IMG/VR virus record: IMGVR_UViG_3300035670_000394
Span: 1 to 45,242 of that record
DNA length: 45,242 bases
Direction: 5' to 3' (one strand)
DNA from: a virus
The notes below the pieces were generated by a model that saw nothing but the letters and a program-made list of their open reading frames with translations, was not told the origin of the DNA and did not search any database. Position numbers and translations under genes: made by a program. This document shows positions 20,781 to 29,880 of the stretch, piece by piece (within the stretch, counting starts at the first letter, position 1; the number at the start of each line of letters is the position of its first letter).

Positions 20781-23700
20781 CTATTCTCCTCGGGCAGCAC
20801 GACGAGTGCTCTCGATCTCAGACCGTATCCACTTCACCACCTCTACGAAGTCTTCCCTGTACCCTTCAGACAGTTCCTTCTTTGCACCGCTGGAACGGGA
20901 ATGGTTACGGCCCAGATTGATGAGAGCGTTTCGGAACTTCTTCTTTTCCACGTTGGCGATAGCGGAGAGCTTCTGCATCTCCACCTCGGGGTTGTACTGG
21001 TTGATAGCCACACCCAGCAGCACATCCCCGATGGTAGTCAGCGTACCGACCTCCTGACCGTATCGGTTCTTCCCCGTCTCGATGAGTTGGAGGACCTTTC
21101 TCATGGACCGACCGGCCATCCACGAGGGGAGGAGTTGCTCGGCAGCCGCCTTCAGCCGGGCCGCGTCGTCGTCACTGCCAATGATGGCACGGATGGGACT
21201 GTCGAAGAAGGCGTTGTGTCCGATGAGGGCAGTGATGGCCCCCAGTTCTGGGGACAGCCAGAGAGGGCGACCGACACGGAGAACGGACTCCAGGAACCCT
21301 TCCTGCCCCTCGTAGCTGCTGTTCTCGATACCAAGGCTGCGGATGATGTCAGCACCGGGCATCATCCACGAGAGGTCCACGAAGGAGGGCATACCCTCAT
21401 CGTCGTGTCCGAGGATCACCGTCCAGCCACCGTACTTCCGGGAGAGGTCAGCCCGTACCGCATCGGCTGTGGGGTCCACGATACCGAGGGCGTTGGAGGT
21501 CATCTCGAAAGCCTTCGGCAGGGAGAGGTAGGTCAGGAGCCGGGAGGGGTGACGCTGGAGGGCATAGGACAACCCCTTCAGGGTCTCGGCAGTGAACCGG
21601 GTGAAGGCTCCGAAGCCTGGCGTGTTGGAGAGCTTCTTCACGAAGGGGCTCACCAGTCCGTAGTGGGGCATGATGTTGTGGACTTCGATGGCCGCCTCGC
21701 TGTACTTCTTCCCCTTGCTCACCTCCTTCAGCCACATGGCGAAGCGGAAGACGGCATCCTCAGAGCCGTAGACATCGGAGGCGAAGCGCCGGGCAGCGGC
21801 CTGTCCACGTAGCAGGGCACCGGAGTACTTGTTGGCTTGCAGGGCTTCCATGAGGGCCGAAGGGGAGCCGACCTTGCCCTCCCGGATGAGGGCGTTCATG
21901 CCCAGTTCCCACTCACCGATGCTGGACTTGCAGATGCCCAGCTTCACCGCCCTCTCCCACATGGGAGACTGGTCGATCATCTCCTTGAAAGCCTGCTTGT
22001 AGAACTTCAGGTTGTTGGGGTTCCAGACAGCGCAGCCTCCCAGAGCGGAGAAGAGGGCATTACCCATGATCTGTCGTCCGTGGGCTCTGGGGTCAAGAGT
22101 GGTCTTGCCCTCCTTCCACAGACCACGGAACTTCATGTACCACCGCTTCGCCGTCTCCGTCCACTTCCAGCCATCCTTGGTGGTGGTCAGGGCGATCTGG
22201 TCTTCCAGTACGTCGAGGATCTCACGATTGATGTACCGGCCACGGAGGTCACCCCACACCGCGTTGTCCGGGATGTAGTGGACCTGATCCTCCGCGATGC
22301 CAAGGATCTCCGCAGCCTTCTCCTTGGTCATCTTCACCGCGTTCCCGGTGTCGTCCACGAACCCTCCGGGAGCGGTCCAGCGGGTGTGGTTGGCCACTCC
22401 GGCGAGGAAGTCATGCTTGGCTACGTTGGCCCAGCCACGGGCGATGGTTTCCTCTGCGGAACCCTTGAGGTCGAGGATCTCCCCCAACTGCTCACGGTAC
22501 GCCTTGGCCATGTCGTCCCCACCACCGACCTGGGAGAGCCAGCCATCCCCCCAGTCATCGACGTTGTGGAGAGCACGGTTGTTGTCGAGGTGCTGGAGGA
22601 AACCATCCCGTGCCGTGGTGTCCTTGAACTTCACCCAGAGGTTACCGGGGTTGTCCTTGCTGAAGATGAAGGGGTTACCCTTATCGTCAGTGATGATGTT
22701 CCTCCAAGTACCAGAAGCCTTCAGTGCTGCCTCAGCGTCTTCCTTCGGCATCTTCAGTCGGACGAAGGGCTCATCCGTCCGGGCGAAGATCTCATCCATC
22801 ATGGCCTGACGCTGGGCAGGTGAGAGCTTGCGGTACTTCGGATCGAAGATGCACTTCCGAATACCTTCACTGTACTCATTCATCACCCCACCGGAGACCA
22901 TGCGGCGGTCGCCCATGGCCTTCTGGAGGGCAGTAAGCTCATCACTCACACGGCGCACGGCACGAACCTGATCGGGCCGGAGACGGGCTTCGAGAGCCTT
23001 GGCCGACCGCTCTCCAAGCTGCTTCAGGTGGGGCTGGGTCTGGTACTTCCATGCGTCCAGCAGGAGGGCTCCGTTGGAGAGATCCTCTGCCGTCCACTTC
23101 CTCATGCCCTTGGTGGCTCCTGCCGCCTTGGCTGCGGCGTACTGTTTCCCGCCGTGCAGACCGATGAGGAGTTCGAGGGTGGTGGCGTCATCACGGAAGC
23201 GGGCAGGCATGGAGGCGAAGGTCTTGTAGACTCCATGGAGCGCACGCTGGAGGCGAGGAGTGTGGGAGAGCGCCTGTCGGATCTTCTTACCGGCGTAGCC
23301 GAGGGCCTTCTCATAGAAGAGAGCGTCCAGCTTCTCGACCATCCGGGAGATTGGATCACCAGCGGTCCTCTGGATTTGCCGTGCCAACTCGAAGATGTCA
23401 GGACCGGAGTGGAGCATCTCGATGTCCATCCCCTTGGCCTTGGCATGACCCTTGAGGAGTGCATGGACACGGGCAAGCTGCTCGTTGTTCAGTTCATGGA
23501 AGGAGGTGTCGAACATCCTCTGGCTTATCTTCTCGGGGTTCATCCCGAGACCGTCAGCCATGAACCGAGACTCCTCGAAGAGAACCCGGGACCTCTTCTC
23601 CACGGGGTCGGTGGTGTCCACTGCCTTCGGCTTGGTCAGCTTCACCTTCCCCATTTCCCTGGCCTTCTCAGCGGCCTGGAGAGCAGCCAGAGCCACCTTC

Positions 23701-26700
23701 TGCTCAGCCACGGCATCCGCGAGTCTCTCCTCCACCTTGCTCCGGGCGAGGATGAGGTCACCCAGAGCGTCCTGGTGGAGGGAGTCAGCAGCCTCCAGTG
23801 CCTCCCTGAGCTTCGCTGCCTCGTCCGGGCTACGGGCCTTGAGGAGAGCCTCGTAAGCCTCGGAGACCTTCTTCGCCTCGTCCACCGACCGCCCCGCAGC
23901 GTCCCGGTAGGTGTGGAGGAGATCCTCCATGTCCTCCGGGAGAGTTGACCCACCACCCTTGTGGGGCTTACCGAAGTGGGTGTGGGCCATCTCGAAGTTG
24001 TCGGTCACCTCGTCCATGCTGTACTCACGAGTGGCATGGGCACTGTTGAAGATGTTCCTCTCCTCGGTTGTAGGGGCGTGGGAGTAGGGCCGGGAGGTGG
24101 CGACCAGAACCCGCTTGCCCTTCTTGCCCTTACCTTCGATGACCGGAGGGGTGGTGACGACATCCTTGATAGTCTTTGTCTCGGTAGGAGAAGTGGTGAC
24201 CACTTCCTTCAGGGACTTGGACTCAGGCTTCGGAGTTACAACGGGAGGTGTCTCGGTAGCGGTCACTACCTCCTTCAGGGACTTCTTGCTCTTCTTGGCT
24301 GGAGCACTCGGAGTCTCCAGGTAGTAGAGTCCGTCCTCCCCCCGTCGGTAGGTCTGATAGGTAGCCTTCTTCCCCTTACCGATGGTTACACTAATGTAGT
24401 TATCACCAGAGGAGGTACCATGCTCAATGGTCTCCCCTAGCTTATTCAACTCCTCGACGGTCTTCCCAGGACCAGAGACAGGAACCTCAACTTCTTTGAC
24501 TGCCTTCGGAGCTACAACAGGAGGAGAGGTCACTACCTCCTTGACGGTCTTCTTATCCTTCGGGACAGTGGGAGCCTTCTTCTTACGTCCCTTCTTCACC
24601 ACCTCCTTCAGGGACTCCGGTGCTCCACTAGGGAGAACAAGACCCTGCCGGTCATACTTCTGGGTACCAACAATAGGATTGGGATTACGCTCCAACCAGT
24701 CAGGGCGGGTAGCCGCAAAGTCGTTAGGAATTTTACGAACGATAAGGGAGTCATGTTCGTAGGCAAACAAATCCCTTATGTCATTCACTGGCTTTGGGTC
24801 TTCAAATGAATAGCGAGTATGCAATTCTCTGTGGAGACCGCTCTCTATTCCTCGAACGTATCTCTGGTCAAGACGATGGAATGTAGCTTTACCAGTGCCG
24901 GGTTTCTTGACCCCCTGATTGCTGAATACGACCACAGTCGCTCCGCGTACCTCACCAACACCACCGTATTGTCGTGCATAGGGCATAACAAAGCCATCGT
25001 AACCATTATCACGAGCAAACTCGGCCCAAGCCCTATAGTTATCATGTGTCACTGGAGATGATGGGTGGTAGACAAGAAACTTACCATTCAAATCAACTTT
25101 AATAATACGAGCATTTTCTTGCTTTCCTTTGTACACTTCCTGGGCGTAACGACTTGCTGTCTCTGGGTCCGTTGTTAGATAAATACCCGGTCCCTGCTCT
25201 CCGTGGCTCCCTGGTTTCCAAGTGAAGAAATCAAAGTCTGTATCGGCGGCAGTCCCATGAAAGAATGCTCGTCGCTGTGGTTGTGGCCGACGCACACCAC
25301 TTAGCAGCTTGTCCGTCTCGGCCAGTGCCGCCTGCTCCCCCTTCTCCATCTCGGCCACCACTGCCCGGGAGACGGACTCCACCACCTCGTCTGACTCGTC
25401 AGCAACCTCCTCCAGCGTATTCAGCACCAGCCCGTCGTCGTTCTTGGTGGCCCGGGAGAGAACGTCCTCGGCCCGCTCAGCAGAGCGGGGGTCTGTGCTC
25501 CGTAGAAGCCGGTTGAGTGTGCCTCCCATGGGTTCAGGGGAAGGCTCACCCTTTCCGATGAGACGCCGGAGAGTCATCTCATCAGGCTCAGGGGTACCCT
25601 CACCCAGAGAGAAACCAGCATGGCGGCGACGGAGTTCAAGGAGTTCCGAGAAGGACTCCGCACCGCTCGGCCTCTCGGAGGGACCCAGCACACTGTCCAC
25701 CAGCCGTTGCTGAACACCGGGGTGCTCGACGCTCACACGGGTGGGTCGTTGAGCAGGAGGTCGGATAGGGATCAAGGAGGCGTCGTCCAGAACCTCTTCT
25801 CCTGCCTCCGCAGCCGTCGAGCGTAGGCCGCTGGGCGTCGTGGGACCGCCACGCTGGAGAGACGCCCGAAGCTGTGAGGGAGTAAGGGCTGGAGAAGGCC
25901 CCTCCACACGCCTCCGCATGGCTTCCAGAGGGGAGACGTAGCCCACGCCCCGGGGCTCGAAGCGTCCAGCCAGAGCCTCCTCGAAGCCGGGCTGGGGAGG
26001 GTTTACCCGTGCGACTCCCGGAGCCGCCGGGCGAGTGGGAAGGGCACGAACAGACCGACCACCAGCAGAGGGAGCAGGCAGGTTCTTGACCCCCCTCCGT
26101 AGGTGTGTGGCGTAGCCCTCACGGAAGGTGGAGGCGATGTTGTTGAAGATGGAGGACGGGGGCTGATGACCAGAGGCACGGTAGACAGCCTTCCCGAACT
26201 CCTCGACAGCCTTGGCCTTCGCTCCCTTGAGACCAGTCTTGACGACCAGACCTCTGAGCATCCTGCCAAAGTCATCGAGAGCACTGGTAGCAGCACCACC
26301 GAAGGGGAGGAGTTCAAGACCACCGAGGATGCCCTGCTTCTCTGCCCAGGCGATAGCATCAGCTACTGCCTTCATCTCGTTCGGATTAAGGGCGGAGCTA
26401 ATGAAGTTCTCAAATGGGCTACTGTAGGGCTCCTCTGATGGCGACCCGAGGACAGGCGCATTGATGGTTCTGTCAGGAGACTGTGACAATGTTGAATATG
26501 GAATGGAGTGCCGTTCCACAAACCCCTTGATCGGGTCTACGATCTGCTCCTTGAAGGGCTGTACGAAGAAGGCATGAGCCATACCTCCCAGCTTCTGGGT
26601 GCCTTCGAGAGCCGTCTCACCCAGCCTCTGGAGGAAGCCCTTGCGGTCCTCTGCCTCCTTGGCCCGCTTCATCTCGGACTGCTGGGCCATGGCCTGCTCG

Positions 26701-27077
26701 ACGTTCCCAGCGTACTCCAGCACCTCCTTCTCGCCAGACCAGCCTTCGTACATGGACTCGTACTCGGGCGTCCCCACGAACCCCTCGACCTCACGGGAGA
26801 CCTTGGCCTCGTCGGGGGCCTCCTCCACCCCGTGGCTGCCGGAGGTGATGGACTTCCATCTGGAGGAGACGAGGTGCTTCGCCAGCATCTGGTTGAAGAT
26901 CCCCCGAAGGTGCTGTTCGGTCGGCTCACTCCAACGACGGTACGGACGACCGGACGACCCTTCCTCCCCCTCTTCGGCTACTGCCGTGGTGGTACCAGCC
27001 TCATCCTCGGCGTCTACCCGGGCCTTGATCTCCTCCCATGCACTCTCGGCCTGCGAGGTGGAGCGGAAGCGGGGCAT
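20781..27077 (-). CDS. Giant internal/ejection polyvalent protein with ADP-ribosyltransferase-like domain
   Basis: 2,098 residues, ATG at 27077 overlapping the previous stop. N-terminal 600 residues: charged, Pro-rich, mostly disordered or helical. Residues 600-730 resemble ADP-ribosyltransferase domains of phage polyvalent proteins: FFHGT (His607), GIYLTT (Tyr633) with A-S-R-Y-A after it, NGYDGFVM, then ATVVVFSNQ. The usual catalytic Glu before VVF appears to be Thr714. Bases coding 600-810 are AT-rich (32-48% GC per 60 bases in places). Residues 820-975: about six KEVV-type linker repeats. Residues 1040-1146: coiled coil. The last 1,000 residues look like the conserved helical part of podoviral internal proteins (DPRAHGRQIMGN near 1660). 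Probably ejected with the DNA. Confidence 0.75.
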   Translation of the reverse strand: MPRFRSTSQAESAWEEIKARVDAEDEAGTTTAVAEEGEEGSSGRPYRRWSEPTEQHLRGIFNQMLAKHLVSSRWKSITSGSHGVEEAPDEAKVSREVEGFVGTPEYESMYEGWSGEKEVLEYAGNVEQAMAQQSEMKRAKEAEDRKGFLQRLGETALEGTQKLGGMAHAFFVQPFKEQIVDPIKGFVERHSIPYSTLSQSPDRTINAPVLGSPSEEPYSSPFENFISSALNPNEMKAVADAIAWAEKQGILGGLELLPFGGAATSALDDFGRMLRGLVVKTGLKGAKAKAVEEFGKAVYRASGHQPPSSIFNNIASTFREGYATHLRRGVKNLPAPSAGGRSVRALPTRPAAPGVARVNPPQPGFEEALAGRFEPRGVGYVSPLEAMRRRVEGPSPALTPSQLRASLQRGGPTTPSGLRSTAAEAGEEVLDDASLIPIRPPAQRPTRVSVEHPGVQQRLVDSVLGPSERPSGAESFSELLELRRRHAGFSLGEGTPEPDEMTLRRLIGKGEPSPEPMGGTLNRLLRSTDPRSAERAEDVLSRATKNDDGLVLNTLEEVADESDEVVESVSRAVVAEMEKGEQAALAETDKLLSGVRRPQPQRRAFFHGTAADTDFDFFTWKPGSHGEQGPGIYLTTDPETASRYAQEVYKGKQENARIIKVDLNGKFLVYHPSSPVTHDNYRAWAEFARDNGYDGFVMPYARQYGGVGEVRGATVVVFSNQGVKKPGTGKATFHRLDQRYVRGIESGLHRELHTRYSFEDPKPVNDIRDLFAYEHDSLIVRKIPNDFAATRPDWLERNPNPIVGTQKYDRQGLVLPSGAPESLKEVVKKGRKKKAPTVPKDKKTVKEVVTSPPVVAPKAVKEVEVPVSGPGKTVEELNKLGETIEHGTSSGDNYISVTIGKGKKATYQTYRRGEDGLYYLETPSAPAKKSKKSLKEVVTATETPPVVTPKPESKSLKEVVTTSPTETKTIKDVVTTPPVIEGKGKKGKRVLVATSRPYSHAPTTEERNIFNSAHATREYSMDEVTDNFEMAHTHFGKPHKGGGSTLPEDMEDLLHTYRDAAGRSVDEAKKVSEAYEALLKARSPDEAAKLREALEAADSLHQDALGDLILARSKVEERLADAVAEQKVALAALQAAEKAREMGKVKLTKPKAVDTTDPVEKRSRVLFEESRFMADGLGMNPEKISQRMFDTSFHELNNEQLARVHALLKGHAKAKGMDIEMLHSGPDIFELARQIQRTAGDPISRMVEKLDALFYEKALGYAGKKIRQALSHTPRLQRALHGVYKTFASMPARFRDDATTLELLIGLHGGKQYAAAKAAGATKGMRKWTAEDLSNGALLLDAWKYQTQPHLKQLGERSAKALEARLRPDQVRAVRRVSDELTALQKAMGDRRMVSGGVMNEYSEGIRKCIFDPKYRKLSPAQRQAMMDEIFARTDEPFVRLKMPKEDAEAALKASGTWRNIITDDKGNPFIFSKDNPGNLWVKFKDTTARDGFLQHLDNNRALHNVDDWGDGWLSQVGGGDDMAKAYREQLGEILDLKGSAEETIARGWANVAKHDFLAGVANHTRWTAPGGFVDDTGNAVKMTKEKAAEILGIAEDQVHYIPDNAVWGDLRGRYINREILDVLEDQIALTTTKDGWKWTETAKRWYMKFRGLWKEGKTTLDPRAHGRQIMGNALFSALGGCAVWNPNNLKFYKQAFKEMIDQSPMWERAVKLGICKSSIGEWELGMNALIREGKVGSPSALMEALQANKYSGALLRGQAAARRFASDVYGSEDAVFRFAMWLKEVSKGKKYSEAAIEVHNIMPHYGLVSPFVKKLSNTPGFGAFTRFTAETLKGLSYALQRHPSRLLTYLSLPKAFEMTSNALGIVDPTADAVRADLSRKYGGWTVILGHDDEGMPSFVDLSWMMPGADIIRSLGIENSSYEGQEGFLESVLRVGRPLWLSPELGAITALIGHNAFFDSPIRAIIGSDDDAARLKAAAEQLLPSWMAGRSMRKVLQLIETGKNRYGQEVGTLTTIGDVLLGVAINQYNPEVEMQKLSAIANVEKKKFRNALINLGRNHSRSSGAKKELSEGYREDFVEVVKWIRSEIESTRRAARGE

Positions 27078-28582
27078 TACTCATCCTCCTCACGCATGAA
27101 CTTTGGCATGATCGAGGCCCGAGCTTTGTTGGCGGCCTGGATGTTCTTGGCCTCCCTGTAGAGTTCCTCAGCCTTTGCCGGGTCAGTCAGGGCCAGGGAC
27201 TTCGCAACAGCCGTAAGGAGCTTCACTCTGGAAGTTGTCTTCTTCCCACCAGAGTTGACCTCAGAGATAGCAGCACGCATGAGAGTTGGGATCTGGTCGG
27301 TCACATCGTCTGGGATATCTGTGGAGAACGTAGCTGCATTCGCAAGGCTGGTTAGAGTACTGATTGTGGAGAGGGCGTCTTCCACAGAATCACCGAAGAG
27401 ACTACGGACCGACATGGTTTCGTAGAGACTCCTGACTCTCTCCTGACTCCGGGCACGGGCCATGATCCCCGCTTCCTTGGACTCCGGGAATGCCTCGGCA
27501 ACGGACTTCCTGGTGTCCGCAAGATGCTGGAACTGGGTGTGGAGCGCACTCATGGCCTTGTTGCGGACCAGCGACCAGTTCAACCCGCCCGTGTCCGGGC
27601 CTTCCGAAGAGAGTCCGGTAGAAGAGGGGATGAGCTTTGACTGGATGAGGTAATCAAGTTGGTCTTCTGCTTCCTTGATGGAGCCGACCTCACCGATGGA
27701 GAGTTCGTTCAGGAGAGCGGGGACAATCTCCCTGTCGATCTTCGACTCCATCTCCTTGTACTCACGGTCCAACCTATCACCCATCTCCTTGTCGTAGGCA
27801 AGGCCACGATCTACTTCCTCACGGAAGCCGGTGATGATGTAGCCACGGTGGGAGGCAGGAAGGTTGGAGTACTTCTCGTTGATGTAGGAAGTGATAGCGT
27901 CAGCGTTGTAGCGCATCTCCTCGGGCATCTCGTTGGCCAGGGACACGCCCACAGCCTTCATCTCCCTCTCGATGTCAGCGGAAGTAGGGGCCTTCGGGGC
28001 TGTTCCAAAACCAAGACGAGAACCAAGTCGAGTCTTACCGAACGTTGTCATCCTTCGAGACCACGCTTCTGCTCTCAAGGCGTCTGTCTCAGCCTTCGCC
28101 TTAGCTATCAAGTCAGGGAGACGTTTCCCTTCCCACTTGTGTTCCTCTGCACGCCGCGCTTCTTCAGCAGCACCGTGGGCCATCTGCTGGTTACGGAAGG
28201 CCATCTCCTGATTGGTGGAGGTCTCGTACAGGCTCATCCGGCGATCTTCCATCTTCCTCTCGATGGCGTCCCTGCGTCCCTGGACGATACCGGAGAGGAG
28301 AGTGGAAGCAGTAGCCTGGGCATCCCGAGAGGGGAGCCGGGAGATCACACCCAGCATCAACTCGTTGAACTTGGAAATGTCGTTGAAGGCACCGGGACCA
28401 GCGGCCAGAGCGTCAGAGAACGTCTTCATGCTCTGGTCGTAGTTCTGCTTCTCCCGCCGCCGGGAAATCGTCTCCCCGATCCGACGACCAGCGTAGGCGA
28501 TGGACTGGTAGAGGGGCTCCCACGGATCTACCGCGAGGCTCAGTTCAGCCATCCGGGTGTTGATCTCAGCGGCTGTTGCCAT
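27077..28582 (-). CDS. Internal virion protein, helical
   Basis: 501 residues, ATG start; its stop overlaps the giant gene's start. Almost wholly helical, rich in Ala, Glu, Lys and Arg, with coiled coils (about residues 100-180) and no Cys. The placement after the nozzle-like and before the giant gene matches the second internal (core/ejection) protein of podoviruses such as the T7 gp14-gp16 series. No enzymatic motif. Assigned by position and composition. Confidence 0.55.
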   Translation of the reverse strand: MATAAEINTRMAELSLAVDPWEPLYQSIAYAGRRIGETISRRREKQNYDQSMKTFSDALAAGPGAFNDISKFNELMLGVISRLPSRDAQATASTLLSGIVQGRRDAIERKMEDRRMSLYETSTNQEMAFRNQQMAHGAAEEARRAEEHKWEGKRLPDLIAKAKAETDALRAEAWSRRMTTFGKTRLGSRLGFGTAPKAPTSADIEREMKAVGVSLANEMPEEMRYNADAITSYINEKYSNLPASHRGYIITGFREEVDRGLAYDKEMGDRLDREYKEMESKIDREIVPALLNELSIGEVGSIKEAEDQLDYLIQSKLIPSSTGLSSEGPDTGGLNWSLVRNKAMSALHTQFQHLADTRKSVAEAFPESKEAGIMARARSQERVRSLYETMSVRSLFGDSVEDALSTISTLTSLANAATFSTDIPDDVTDQIPTLMRAAISEVNSGGKKTTSRVKLLTAVAKSLALTDPAKAEELYREAKNIQAANKARASIMPKFMREEDE

Positions 28583-28585
28583 CCG

Positions 28586-29500
28586 TCACCTCTGATCTGG
28601 ATTGCTTGCGTAACCACTCCAGACATCTGCGGTGCCACCCAGAGCAGCACCACCCAGACCACCCCAGAGACGCTTACGGTTCAGGTCGGAGGTCTGTCGC
28701 TGGGCGTCCAGAGAGGCCCCGAAGGCTGCCCAGTCACGGAAGGGGCTCCCCACGTCCACCGTCTGCCCGGCGGCAAGCTGCGAGAGCATGGAGAGGTAAG
28801 AGCCCTCAGTGGCCTGCTTCTGGCCGAGGGCCTTCTGGAGCATCGTGATCCGGTCGATCTCGTCCTGCCGGGCGAGGTCAGCAGCCTGGATCTCCAGTTC
28901 CGTGACGAGACCAGAGATCTCGGAGTCCGCGTGGGCAGCGGCCATCTCAGCCAGCATGGCTCCCATACCACCAGCGGCACCAGCACCACGGAGACCGAGG
29001 GTGGCGGCAATCCGCCTCTGCCGGGCCGTCTCGTCCTGCCGTGCCCGGGAGACGATCTGCCCCTTCAGACGGTTCATGGTGTCCGCACCGAGAGAGGGAG
29101 GCAGAGCTTCGATGCCTGCTACCAGCTTCTCGTACTCCCCGCTGTTCTGCCACTCCTCGTACAGACGGTTCGCCTCGTCCTCCAACCCCTTCAGCTTGTC
29201 CTTCTCCTCCTGCTTCTCCACCGAGGAGAGCCACGACGAAGCCATACTCCCGACCTTCTGTCGAGAGAGGGGACCGACACCTCGGGAGAGAGAGTCGATG
29301 GCCGCAGCGAAGTCACCAGCACCAGTAATCGGGCTGATGGTGGAGATGTCAACCTTGGAGTTGTTGAGATGACGTAGGATCTGATTTCGGTACGGAGCGA
29401 AGGGGTTCAGCCCCGAACCCAGGGGGTCGTACATCGAGGCAGCGTAGGCAAGACTCCAGTCAGTCTGCTTCCTCTGCGAGCCAGGTTTCGTATCAGACAT
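28586..29500 (-). CDS. Internal virion protein, helical with Gly/Ala-rich segments
   Basis: 304 residues, ATG at 29500 (TGATG overlap with the upstream gene; a GTG at 29503 is the alternative). Mostly helical, with a Gly/Ala-rich stretch near residue 170-185 (LGLRGAGAAGGMGAM) and another near 280 (WGGLGGAALGG) that could cross or insert into a membrane. That is typical of the smaller ejection proteins that help form the DNA channel. First of three consecutive internal proteins. Confidence 0.5.
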   Translation of the reverse strand: MSDTKPGSQRKQTDWSLAYAASMYDPLGSGLNPFAPYRNQILRHLNNSKVDISTISPITGAGDFAAAIDSLSRGVGPLSRQKVGSMASSWLSSVEKQEEKDKLKGLEDEANRLYEEWQNSGEYEKLVAGIEALPPSLGADTMNRLKGQIVSRARQDETARQRRIAATLGLRGAGAAGGMGAMLAEMAAAHADSEISGLVTELEIQAADLARQDEIDRITMLQKALGQKQATEGSYLSMLSQLAAGQTVDVGSPFRDWAAFGASLDAQRQTSDLNRKRLWGGLGGAALGGTADVWSGYASNPDQR

Positions 29501-29880
29501 CACTCAACCTCCCGCACCCAGGAGAAGGCCAGCCCCGAGAGATCCGCAGGCGAGCCAGTCTTCGTGATGCGTATCTGAACCGTACTGTCCTTCTGCATTC
29601 TGACACGCTCGGTGATCGTTGTCCAGACCTCAGCCACCAGGGCCGTGACCCGGGAAGTCAGGACCCCGGCCCCCTCCTCTACCGTGGCGTAGCGATGCCC
29701 CCGCAGTTCCACCGAGAAGGTCCAGTAGTCCGTCGCACTGATCGCAACCGTGGAGGCCACGGTCAGGGCGAGCTTCTGGATCGCTCCTGCCCCACCCCGG
29801 AAGGCGCACAGAGGTACCGGGATAGTAGCTCCGACCGTACCGACGTACACACAGGGTACAGGGTCGAACTTAATCACCAT
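29500..29880 (-). CDS. Hypothetical virion-associated beta protein
   Basis: 126 residues from the ATG at 29880, with GGAGGGGAG upstream; it overlaps the nozzle-like gene by 11 bp. Predicted beta-rich, hydrophobic and Thr/Val-rich. A small structural protein that may cap or decorate the tail nozzle. Family not recognised. Confidence 0.6.
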   Translation of the reverse strand: MVIKFDPVPCVYVGTVGATIPVPLCAFRGGAGAIQKLALTVASTVAISATDYWTFSVELRGHRYATVEEGAGVLTSRVTALVAEVWTTITERVRMQKDSTVQIRITKTGSPADLSGLAFSWVREVE

